Positions 24,181 through 34,651 of a stretch of 64,000 bases of DNA are shown one piece after another. A program made the translations under genes and the position numbers. Under the pieces are notes generated by a model that was not told the DNA's origin, did not search any database, and was given only the letters and a program-made list of their open reading frames with translations. The stretch spans positions 25,545-89,544 of the forward strand of contig VTPC01000948.1 of the NCBI GenBank assembly GCA_011009095.1. Direction: 5' to 3'. Source of the stretch: Ignelater luminosus (Eukaryota; Arthropoda; Insecta; Coleoptera; Elateridae). The number at the start of each line of letters is the position of its first letter. Positions within the stretch are counted from its first letter, which is position 1.

Positions 24181-27169
24181 GAATGGTTCAGTAACATGAT
24201 GACAAAATTACTTCTAAGCTTCTTAGGAAAATTCCATGTCTTTTAGATTACTCCAACAACTACATTTTGGTATTGAGGTCTAAGAGATTTCTCTTATGGT
24301 TTCGAGTCCAGTCCGCATATTCATAACAAGAATTATATGAGGTTTTCTTCAAAGTCTTCAAAATTCTACTGCATTCTTCTTTTATAATAAATTCATTCAA
24401 TCTGAAGTGTAAAGAGTAATTAATGAGAAGAGTCATTGATGAATCTACCATGAAATTTTCAGTTTTAGGCTTAACGCAACTGAAGTCTTGTTAGGACTTC
24501 AGAGACTGTCACATGAGATTTTTGCCATTAAATCTATCAGGAATGATTTCTGAAACCGTGTGTGTGTTATGATGCCCTCGAATTTTAATTTGGAAGCAAT
24601 AATCAATCACCTTTCCCAAACTTGCTGCTGCTTGCAGACATTCGAAAAGAGTCTAAATGATTGAATGTAAACATTACTACTTCAATTGAAGCCATTATTT
24701 TGACCTGAACTTCTATAGGACATTAATAAATCAATATTAGAGTGAACAACAAACAAACCTATGATCATTTTTTGGTTTATGATTTTCTCCAATGCAGTAG
24801 TCTACTAGGTTAGTTCTTTTTTTTATAGTTTACAATTGACACACTTCAAAAAGTTGTAAATAGTTAGACGCAAAAGAATCCCTTTAATAATAAAAATTTC
24901 TTTGTTTACTTTTTACCAATTTCATTATTAATACAAGTTGTAATAATTGAATATCTAATAAGTAGGTAGCCCAACACAAATATTTGATTTAAAACTACAC
25001 CGCGTGAAGGGAATATCAATTATCCCTACAGATATTTAAACTGATCTCTCAGGTCAGACATGTGATCAGATAATTGGGAATGGCGCTTCTAATTCAAACA
25101 AAAACAAAAGGTTTTTCCAAACAAAAACGAAAGGGTTTTTATTATTTGTTCTTTAATAAAACAAACTCAGCGTTTTATTAAATAAAATTGTAGAGGAACT
25201 TTTGAGCCCAATTAAAACTTTTACACTATTGTAATCCGTATTTATTATACTCGTAGTAGTATTTATAAATTGATAACGTATTTATATGATAATTATATTT
25301 ATAATAATAAATAAAATATAATTTGTTTTATTTTCCCACAATCTTCAAATTATCCCGTGAGTAAATAGCAATGGTAATATTATTAATAACATAAATAAAA
25401 AGCCAAATTATAACATGTATGTATACCACAAATATACAACAATATTATGCATACAAATAATGTTACTGATAACAGTTCTAATAGCAGTAAATGTTATTAT
25501 GAATAATGACTCGGATAAGAACTAATAAATATGCCCGTTGGCTACCGTATAGCATTCATGATTATTGGAATTAATTATGTTTTCTCATTAAATTACAAAG
25601 CTTCGTATGCACAAATTGATACTTCTTTCCAGGGTTAGATTATGAATTATCCAAATAGATTTTCCATTGTGTTTAGAATTCGGTTCATTAATTTGGAATT
25701 AATAATTTGTTTGTAATATTTACGTCTTCGCTAATGGCGTCTTTCTTGGCATTTATTGAATTATTTATTAGATTTCGACCGGTAGAAAATTAATCCTGTT
25801 TAGATTATAACAGTCATAATTACAACAGAATGTACAGGTGTTACTTTTTTACTATTATAAATTAGTTCTTTAATTTTTATGCTTTTCTCTATATTAAACC
25901 TTAAAATTCCCATTTAAAAGTTGTAATTTAATAGTTGCAACTTTTATTTGTTTATTTAATCATTAAGATGATTAATTAAGTTGGAGAACAATAGAATTAT
26001 TTACAATAACATTTAATAACATCAAAACATTTTTATTTATCCGCGATAGGTGGGAGCTAATAAAGTCTGTTATAAAAATACAATTTGAGGTTAATTAAGA
26101 TTATGTTTTGTAAACTTAGAAGCGGGTTTGTTATAAATAATAAATATAAACTTTATTAATACGTGGGCGCATTCATCCATATTGTAACTACAATTTATTA
26201 TGCTGAACGGCTCGAGAAATTTTAAGTGTAGGTGGTAGTTTACTCTTATTGGATTATGGCCCTTACTTTATAAAGTTTTTGCATTATTTATTTTTATTGT
26301 TTCAAATATAAAGTGTTAATATAGTAAAAACGCGTACGTCAAATAATAAAAATGTTGAAAAGAAAGAAAAAGTGAGATATTTTATGAAACCCTCCAACCA
26401 AAGTAAAATTCCATTTAATTAATGTAGGCTGAACTAACTTTCCGGGTGAGTAAATTATGTACATTTTTCTGGTGTCCCGACCAACCACTAAAACATTGAA
26501 GGGTTACCGCAATAAAAGCAATTTTTTTGTTTCCCGTTATTTGTAAATCCTATTTTGTGCTCTTTTAGTCCTCGAAAACCATAAATGCATATACGGAAAA
26601 CAAAGAGAACTAACACCGGATTTTACTTTTCTCTGAATGTGTATGATCAACGCTAACGCTGGCTTTTATATAATAAATCCAAACACACACAAAGCTTTGT
26701 AAATAAAACCTCGCAGTAAAAGATCAGGAGAAATTCAAAGAATTCAAAGTGTCGCTTTAAGCTATATGTCTTTGTATTTAAAAAACAGATTTAATGAATG
26801 TGCTTGTGATGCGGTTTTAAAAATGCTAAATCTTTATTTTTCCAACTTTTATTTTTGACGTTATAGCGACAATTTTTATTATTATCATCATAGTCGTGGT
26901 TATATTGGATGGTTTTCAGTTAAAAAGAATGACATATGCATGTTGGTTTTAAATGTTAAGCTTCAAAGAAATCTTTTGGTAAATACGTTAAATTAAAATT
27001 GACATTTATTACATAAAGGAGAATAAAGCCAATTTTCATGTTTCTGCGTTTATTACGAATAAAACTGAAAAGGTTTATGAACTGAATATATTTACATGAC
27101 TTGGCGCTATCAACAAGACAATTAAAGTAACAAACGAAATCTCATTATGATTATTTACAATGAAATAAT
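24181..27169. other. Very AT-rich spacer, no recognised gene
   Basis: The section 24890-26400 is extremely AT-rich with many TAAT and TTATTA words. It could be a conserved non-coding or scaffold-attachment type region, but nothing specific can be proved from one sequence. Confidence 0.45.
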
Positions 27170-27206
27170 CAGTGGCGGCTGGTAGCTTTTTATTGCTAGG
27201 GGGAAA
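27170..27206 (+). mobile_element. hAT/MITE-like terminal fragment, copy 2
   Basis: Begins CAGTGGCGGCTGGTAG and has a GCTAGGGGGAAAC block, aligning with 9180-9217. About 115 bp further in begins one arm of an imperfect inverted repeat (27285-27310 with 27618-27646), so a small non-autonomous element may start here. Its other end was not found. Confidence 0.3.
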
Positions 27207-27284
27207 CTTACAAAAATATATTATTTTGTCTTTGTTAGCTATGACTTTATTGTAAGAAATCAGTTAATGAAATTTTATTAAAAG

Positions 27285-27646
27285 TAAAAGTTCTGACCCC
27301 TCACTTTAAAATTTAATTTTTTCAATGTTTACTCAAGTTTTACATTTTATAAATTCAACTAGTTATTTGTATAAATTTCATTTTTGTCTCTTAATCTGTT
27401 TTCCTTTATAGCGAGAAATCAAGAACTTTTTCAATATCTCTTCGAATAAACGAATGATTTTTCATTATAACTTTATTATTAACTACAAAGTTTTGCTCTA
27501 ATAAAGTAAACGTCTGCTTGGAAAATCTTGAAATTACATCTTCTTACACAGAAATAAACTGCCATTAAAATATAATTTATTTGATCAAAATCCGTTGAAT
27601 AATTTTTGAAATATGAGCTTTCAAAGTGAGGAGTTAGGACTTTTTA
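27285..27646. repeat. Imperfect inverted repeat, arms about 27 bp
   Basis: AAAAGTTCTGACCCCTCACT-type sequence at 27285-27310 is mirrored at 27618-27646 (AAAGTGAGGAGTTAGGACTT), about 85 percent identical by eye, with roughly 310 bp between arms. The arrangement suggests the subterminal part of a non-autonomous transposon. Confidence 0.4.
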
Positions 27647-28390
27647 CTCCATTCCACTTTATAATATACAGGATAGCATCTCTGTTATCCTTTGCGAGTC
27701 TATATGATTCTTTTTTGGGCAACTCTTCAGCTTTCTCTTGAAATTCAGAGACTAGCGTAATGTACGAAGTGTCATGCCTTTTAATTTTCATTCTAACAAC
27801 ATTAGATGGCGTTCGTAGGCAGCTTTGCAATCAGCTTAATATCAGATTTGATTACTCATATTTTTGATGTGCTGAATAGAAGATACTCAGAGTTCTCGAT
27901 CATCAATGATGCAATCTTCAACCGTATCATCAGGGCGTATAAACCAGACTCGAACAGTCCAGCAATTTTTGGTGAAATTAGTTCTTGGTGATATTGATTA
28001 TAGCATGATAGAACCTGACAGACGATAGCTACCCATGCAGTTAAGAAAAGTTTTGCCAATACAACAGAGTGCCCTTTTTGTGGATTCAAGAAGGCTGAAG
28101 AGTAGCTTCTATTTCGAGAGCCAGCGAGATAACTAACTCAAATTTGGATCGAACTTCCTGATAACACTGTTACGTACGCTTAAAGATATTTGGGCTTGCT
28201 GAAGGATACTTTTTGTGTGATGATCTGTAGATAGTAGCGATTTGGCGGTCAAGCTTAGAAAATACAATCGGAACCGCAAGTTTCAAGAATTTCTACACCC
28301 GCAAGTTATTGTTTTTATGTAATTGGTTTGGAACAACAATGAGGCACAATAAAAATTCTGGTTCGAGTTCCCTCGCAGGTTGTGCAATCG
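27647..28390. other. Spacer with short open frames, no recognised gene
   Basis: Frames of 60-77 codons overlap on both strands (27621-27830 minus, 27806-27991 plus, 27856-28089 minus). They look like worn repeat sequence rather than a host gene. No family motif was identified. Confidence 0.35.
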
Positions 28391-28594
28391 TCGGGGTCAA
28401 GAGTCATGAGCATTTTTCTAGAGCGCCGCTGCCATCCATAGACTCTTAATGATTTTACATTACGCCATCAGCGCTTTTGAGTTTCCATACATTTTTAACC
28501 TTACCTAACCTAACCTGATCTAACTTGCAAAATCATTGAAAGTCTATGGGTGGTAGCGGTGCTTTAGAAGAATGCTCATAACTTTTGACCCCGG
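28391..28594. mobile_element. 204-bp foldback (palindromic MITE-like) element
   Basis: The left arm 28391-28458 (TCGGGGTCAAGAGTCATGAG ...) and right arm 28527-28594 (... CATAACTTTTGACCCCGGA) are inverted copies about 68 bases long and roughly 80-85 percent identical. The loop of about 68 bp contains ACCTTACCTAACCTAACC, a CCTAA-type short tandem. The whole transcript could fold into one long hairpin. No clear target duplication is visible at the edges. Confidence 0.7.
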
Positions 28595-28969
28595 AATTTT
28601 CTGTTGTAGTGTATAAAGTGCTCTATCTAAGATACCTCAAAGCTTTTCTAAACGTTCAATGTAATCCTCTTGTTAATTAACTATTTCAGACATCAATAAT
28701 ATTTAATTCTATTTTCATTTCAATTCTTGTAGTTGTCAAAGTTTGTTAGAAGTATTGATTGGTTTCTAGTTTGTAACTTATCAGAAAGACGATAGAGTTT
28801 AAATAATTCGTTTGGTACATTAAACCTTGCTTCACCTCAATCTATTAGAGAACTCGGCTAACTTTGAAATTACAAAATCAATGTTCCGCGTGTTTATCTG
28901 CGTTGTCACAGAATTGGTGGTTTTCATAGAATGTTTGAGAATCAGTTTTTTAATTCTTTGCCGAGTGCT
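28595..28969. other. Spacer between foldback and retroelement relic
   Basis: No gene or motif recognised. It may include the worn 3' part of the non-LTR relic that lies just downstream in plus coordinates. Confidence 0.3.
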
Positions 28970-29520
28970 CTTTTTTTGACCAGGAATGTTCTTTCAGTAG
29001 GATATCACTTTTCATTTACTAACCTCTTCTGCTGAGTAACCTTTTGAAATGCCATAGTTTTAAGCTTTTCATTTCTTTTAATTTCCTGATATCTTGACAC
29101 CCATATTAAGGTAACCTTGTTGTCTTTCATCAGCTATTTTATAGGAATTAATTTTGGCCCAAAAGTCCATATTATTTGTATCCTTCTGCATTCTTCAATA
29201 TAAACACCTATGGAATGAAATTATATCTGGGAAATAGTGCTGTATCATCTTGAATTCACCCGTGTAGTAGACGTGGGAATCTGGAAGTCTGTAAGTTCTT
29301 AACAAAGACAATGTTTGGGTTAGATATAGCATTGTATCCATAACTGACCTAATGACCCATAAGGAAGCAAGCCTTTGTAGTTTGTCCCAGTTACTTATTG
29401 TTTTCTGTTCTGTGTTGGTTCAACCCAATAATAGGGGGTTCTACTACTTTTATATATGGCCAAAAGGTATGGTTGGTCTGTTTTCAAAAATTGCAAAAAT
29501 CTTGGGCATTCCGTTTTTCT
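28970..29520 (-). pseudogene. Decayed non-LTR retrotransposon: RT C-terminal and RNase H remnants
   Basis: On the minus strand NWDKLQRLASLW (29357-29392) resembles the leu-gln-arg motif in the linker C-terminal to the reverse transcriptase of non-LTR elements (typically KLQRLACL-ITGA). Downstream, in another frame, VTLIWVSRYQEIKRNEKLK (29059-29115) matches the RNase H signature V-L-WVPGH-GI-GNE-AD, with the PGH and GNE positions partly lost. The order linker then RNase H is that of elements whose pol carries an RNase H domain (I, R1, LOA-type clades). Frameshifts and stops separate the blocks, so it is long dead. It points the same way as the relic at 23590-24180, but they need not be the same insertion. 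Confidence 0.65.
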
Positions 29521-31230
29521 TTCTCTAAAGTTTTAAATTGATATTATTTTGTTAATTCTCTTTAATAGCAACTATATACTTACATATTTACAATGGAACG
29601 AAGGTATGTAGAATATAAATTTTTCCAGACGTGCTCCTTGTATTGAACTTTAATTATGTGTATGAAAATATAAAGAATGTTAACCTTTCTCGTTCTAATA
29701 GATGACTACACGTTGCATTGCAGATTTGTCTGGAACAAGAATAAATCTGCATAAATCGTATGAAAAGCACTTTATAATGTGATTACGTGTGCACGAGTTT
29801 CATTATTAATTCATTTGAATTAAGTAAACAAGAGAAAAACCTTTCTATGCAAACCACTTGCATTAAACTCAAGGATAATATACAGTAGATGAAAGTTCAG
29901 TAGTATAAATAATTCGTCGTCCTAGTTCTTGTGATGAGGTAAATTAGATAATTGCAGGTTTCTTACCGGCGACGGTGTATAGGCGACGACGTGTGGATAT
30001 TCGTGTATATTTAATGACGTAAATTATGTAATTACGGTGTAGATGCTACCACTTAGACGTTAAATATTAATTTTGGCGCAGACCCGTAGATAGCGCCGAT
30101 AGTTATGGTGATATTTTATTTATACGAAAATCTTGCTCTATTCCACACGACAACTCCGTGTATACGTTATGTGTGTAGATACACGATTGTAATATGTGTG
30201 TTCTATGAAATTGCCGTTAAATTATGGATTTATAATTTGGTAAACTGGTATGAAATGGCACTTCTTTTATATTCCGGAAACGTTTTGTATGTTTCTTTCA
30301 AGTATTAAATATAATACCCGCTCGATTAGATTACATAAATTATTTTTCTATATTTCATTCTAATGAATACAGATGTGTTAGAAATTTTAATATTAATATT
30401 ATGTTACCAAAGAGATCTATCTTAATTTAAATTTAATGAGATCTGGCAGGTGATCGTGTCGGATTTCCACGTTGTATTTTTCAGTCTGATACTTAATATA
30501 GATTCTTTTTATGATGATGGAAGTTGGTGTAAATTGTTTTAGGTTATACATTATTACATTAAATAAGACCCAATAATAAATTACCAAAACAAGGTTTCCT
30601 TCTCATTGTCAAGTAAATGCCACCGCAAACTGTTACACAACATAATTAATTGTAATTGAAGAAAAGTGTCGTAATAATAGTTAATGCTGTGTTTAATGAT
30701 TACGTCTGCAGAACTAATTATGGATCTTGCAAACAGTGCTAATAAATGTCGTCCATCCAAGTATATCCAAAGAGAAACGATCGTAATCTGCAAAAAGTTA
30801 ACCTCATTGTTTTCTGAAACCACAACCAAATCGTTTTTGCAAAACGGCGATTTCAATTTGAGAGAGAATCGTACCGCGTCGCTGATTTATTGAACAAAAA
30901 CTTATCTGCGTGTATACATTGTGGTTACATTATGTATATTAGATTCATTTTCTAAATTTATGATCGGCGAATATAAACTGCGGATTAATGAATTATAGAA
31001 TCGCGACCAACTCTCGCAAAAAATTAAATTGGAACACAGATCTCGATTCGTTTTCGTTTCATTCGGTCATAAAACAAAAAAAATCTTGGTAGTCCGTAGA
31101 TTCTCCTGCCAATCAAAGAAATATGGATTCTTCGATTTCAAAAATTAAATCGTTTCGCTCGAATTATTATCTAACGACTTTTTGTACCTATGGCAACCGT
31201 GCTTTACTAATTATTTTCAACTTCCCACAG
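29521..31230. other. AT-rich spacer or intron upstream of a candidate exon
   Basis: A moderately GC-richer patch at 29930-30110 has local repeats of GGCGACG. A plus-strand frame at 30684-30893 (69 codons) is listed separately. Otherwise nothing is recognised. Confidence 0.4.
30684..30893 (+). CDS. Small open frame, 69 codons, unrecognised
   Basis: It is open from ATG at 30684; an inner ATG at 30720 starts MDLANSANKCRPSKY and continues with mixed charged and polar residues to TGA at 30891-30893. The composition is protein-like, but the minus strand is also open here (30581-30856), which is often a sign of conserved non-coding or chance open sequence. No signal peptide, membrane segment or known motif was seen. 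It is kept only as a possible small ORF about 340 bp upstream of the candidate exon at 31231. Confidence 0.15.
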   Translation: MLCLMITSAELIMDLANSANKCRPSKYIQRETIVICKKLTSLFSETTTKSFLQNGDFNLRENRTASLIY

Positions 31231-31334
31231 GTTTTCTCACGAATAATCAATTGAGGGCCGGTTTTTTGGATAATTACCCAAATGGAGTGAATATTTTAAA
31301 GAAGGACTTTGAGATGCAAATGTCGCTTTTGCAG
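31231..31334 (+). CDS. Candidate internal exon of an unidentified plus-strand gene
   Basis: A pyrimidine-rich acceptor (TTTTCAACTTCCCACAG) precedes 104 nt that are open in one frame only, ending at a consensus donor TTGCAG|GTACGG. The exon starts in phase 1 (two bases complete a codon) and ends in phase 0. The peptide begins FLTNNQLRAGFLDNYPNG and ends KKDFEMQMSLLQ. It has normal amino-acid composition with no stop and no low complexity. I do not recognise the protein. A chance pseudo-exon is the main alternative: frames this short occur by chance in AT-rich introns. The compatible downstream phase-0 segment noted here is at 58759. Confidence 0.4.
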
Positions 31335-32244
31335 GTACGGTCGCCTCTAAGCTATATTCGTCCAGTAATTTATTTTATTTTTTGCTCACTTCTGCCCACC
31401 TTGTTATTTTCATAATCGAGCAATTTTAACTTTGACGTGTTTAAACAGTGTGGTTAATTTTATGGATCTGCGTGTTTTTAGGAGATAATTTCTTTAAAAT
31501 TGCCATGAACGGAATATATTTACAGTAGACTTCGGTTTTGATGTTTTACCCTTTTTGTTTGTGTTTTGTAGTAACCTGAAGATATTATTTTTAGATAATG
31601 CTTAACAAATTCCAAGCCTTACACTTGGATACATATTAATCATTTTAAAATAATCTTTAGGATTATTAATTTTATTTTTGAAATTGGTTCTGGAAGAGTA
31701 ACGTTTGAGTTAAGTTGAAAAGCTAAATAGTAATTGCGTGCATTACTCGCAGTGTGAAGTATGTTCTTCTCTTTTTTCTTAACTCTGTTGATTCTAATAT
31801 TAAACGAGTAATGAACCACGAGCGAATGGTTAATCTTCTTACCATAACCATCTACATTGATATTGAATTTTGTAATTCCTGCATTCGTAAGATACTTTTC
31901 ACATCCTGTTACTACATTAATGGAACAACTGCATTTTACCTATAGCAAGAATATTTCCAGAATCTGTTTCTATTCTTCAAGAATCTAAATGGGTATTTTG
32001 CTCATTTAAAACGGGTTTTACTCTTATCCTCCTTAGAGTATTGGTATTGATATACTTTGAAAGATCGTAAACAATCTTCGAGACATTCAAACACTTTCGT
32101 TCTCCATAAGAGAAATAGGCCAAAGAAGAAGAATCACTGAATACTATTTTAGATCATTTTGCAAAGGATACCAAGGTAAAAAATAAGATTGCAGTGGATA
32201 TGGTCTTCCTAGAAATATTCGTGTTAAGAAATGAGAAATTTTTC
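31335..32244. other. AT-rich intron-like sequence
   Basis: Follows the GTACGG donor. No gene, repeat or motif recognised apart from short chance frames. Confidence 0.4.
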
Positions 32245-32650
32245 AGTGAAAGATCAAAACAAGACTAAAATCAGTGCTATCATCATGCTTGGTATCAAAA
32301 ACCAAGAAAAAGATATACAAGATCAAAACAAGACCGAAGTCAATGTTAAGTCTTGCAGTTGATTTTGTTATGATTCTTTGGCCTTAGTGAATTCAAGCCA
32401 TATATAACTCTTGGTTTTGAAGTCAAAAGCCAAAGAAAGGTTGTCAAAAATCAAAACAAGATCAAAATTAATGTCAACTCTTGAAGTTGGTTTCGCAATG
32501 ATTTTCAAACGTTGATCAATTCATGATCTATAATATAAGGCTTGAGCTTGATATCAAAAGCCAACATAAGATGCGCAAGTCCAAAACAAGATCAAAATCT
32601 GTTATTATCTGGTATTATTATGATAGTCTTGACATTAAAAGCTATGGTCT
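32245..32650 (+). repeat. Degenerate tandem repeat, period about 130 bp
   Basis: The core ATCAAAACAAGA recurs at 32253, 32322, 32450 and about 32580. A second core, TCAAAArCCAA, recurs at about 32294, 32422 and 32553. The second core keeps an interval of 129-130 bp, giving three monomers plus a shortened first copy. Between cores the monomers share GTyAACTCTTGAAGTTG-type and TATGATT segments. The copies are strongly diverged, so this is an old short satellite array or a decayed internally repeated element. Confidence 0.65.
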
Positions 32651-34563
32651 AAAAAATACATATATGTATACAGTTATGTACTGTTTTGGAAATGTGCATT
32701 CATGTTAAAAATCAAATATCTGCTTGCAAATCGGGCGTACTAGAAATTTCCCGTTTATTTTGTTTGTTCTCGCTTTTAATCACACATCCTATTGCGTTTT
32801 GTTTCTTTGAATAATCCAGCTCAATGACAAAGAAATTTTACGTTTTGACTTAAAACTGACAAAAAAGCTTGGAGAAATGACCCCTCGTTGAACTGATAGG
32901 AACGAAGAACGAACCTCCTAAAGTCGGCGAATATCAGAATTATAATTGCTATATCTGCTTTAATCTAGTGGTAATCAAAAAGTTGCAGTAACCACCACTA
33001 GCGACGAAACAGCAAAGACTTCGTATGCTCGTGAGCGTGGCATTGAAGGAATGGCAGTCTTGCTATCGGAAAGAGGTGGGCGAGTCGATACCAGACGTTT
33101 TTCGCATGCAAGAACTTTTCTGTAAAAAAACAACAGACGATCGTCAATTCTGGTAAATTGTAAAAGATCACAGAAAAATACCAAATATTCATCGATCGCC
33201 ACGAGATTCGAGCGTATTTCAGAGCTAAGCTTCTTAAAGTAGTTGATAAGGGTGGAAGCAGACTTCCTTTTGCTTTATCACCCTCTCCATGACAAATTGG
33301 ATGTAATATGTATCTGTGAAATGAGCCGTCCCATCAAGATGAGTGACACTAAAAACTTAAATATTAGAAGAGTCAATGATAGAACACGAATATAGATATG
33401 GGACTCTTGCTTCCTCTCTTGGGTTAATTAGTCTCCATTGATATAAGATCGTTTTATAACTTCTTATGTTTTCTAAACCATTTTTGGACAAACTTGTACA
33501 GGATTACATCTCTTTCCGCTCGACAATTTGTTAGAAAGAAATCTTGACATTTATAGTCTTGCCGTTGAAAAGTTTTGAAATATTCATTTTTGATCTCGAT
33601 TTTATACTTTGCATATATACCACAGCTGTAACGCAACGTGCTTTCTCTTCTGCCTTGCTCAACACTATTTTGAAGACTGGTCTTTTGCAAAGAAATTCTT
33701 ACTCAAAGACTCCAAAGATAATTATTAGCATTTGCGAAAATACTCAATACTATTTTTTTGTGCAAAATAATTTTATTGCATCGAATGCCTAAATTGTAAC
33801 AGAAAAATAACATTAAACTTATACATATCAAAATGTGAGAAAATACCGTTATGTCCAACGTTACGTGTTATAACATTTTAAGCTAGCTGATCTGGTTTAG
33901 CAATTATTTTAGTAACATGGTTATAAAGAATGTCACGTACTCCTACCGCTTCCAAATAGCCGATGGAATAACATTGAGGTTAACTTAAAGAAATAGTCAA
34001 AATTACTCACTTTTCATTTTAATTAGTTTTTAAAAAAATATTTTATTGTTGAGACATGATTTTGAAACGTCATGTATATCGTATATAAAGGTAGTTGCAT
34101 GTCTACATAATCGGTTATTAAAACATTTTTAATGTTCTAAAATGCGATATTTCAGGGGAAATTAAAATTTTTAATTACTTTAGTTTAATACTAATTCGTA
34201 AGAGATTTAAATCATCAGAAAGGAGAACTTTATTCCGGCAAAGTGGATAAAATAAAACTGTTTTATGAAGTTAAGCGAACACCATAACGAAGTTTCTAGT
34301 GCCATTTTCTAAAATTACAAATTTTAAGTGCTTTATTTCGGAACGATTTTCTCCGCAATTAGGTATAAATTCATTTATCGAACACCGTAAGGGAAAGTAC
34401 TTTTACACAGTGGTTTAAGCCCGTTTCGTCAGCTATTACCATACGTTTTCGAGGCATTTTTAAAGGCAACGATGTTCAATGACCGCATGGGGATTTGATT
34501 CAACGACCCCCTCGATGGAAAGAACGTTTATGTCCAATTCCGCGTATAAATTTTACTTTGCAG
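32651..34563. other. Spacer or intron, no recognised gene
   Basis: A GC-richer island at 32990-33200 and another at 34400-34560 are possible regulatory patches. Short overlapping frames on both strands (32975-33202, 33454-33792) have no recognisable motifs. Confidence 0.4.
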
Positions 34564-34651
34564 GAAAAATGTCTTTTACAAACAATTCTGTCGAAAGTCT
34601 AGACTTAACAGAATGGGCCAATAGGTTCTATAAAACAAAAGCGGTTTCGAG
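34564..34651 (+). CDS. Candidate exon, possibly with a start codon
   Basis: The acceptor TATAAATTTTACTTTGCAG is followed by GAAAAATGTC, giving an ATG at 34569 with A at -3. The open peptide starts MSFTNNSVESLDLTEW and runs to TTTCGAG|GTAAAG. The segment is 88 nt and open in only one of three frames, ending in phase 2; reading past the donor meets TAA at once. Its phases do not fit the exon at 31231, so it would be a first coding exon behind a 5' UTR intron or part of another transcript. Not recognised; a chance pseudo-exon is quite possible. Confidence 0.25.

Noticed and set aside
24296..24312. B-box-like GGTTTCGAGTCC
   Set aside because: No A box or acceptor stem upstream; falls beside the retroelement relic.
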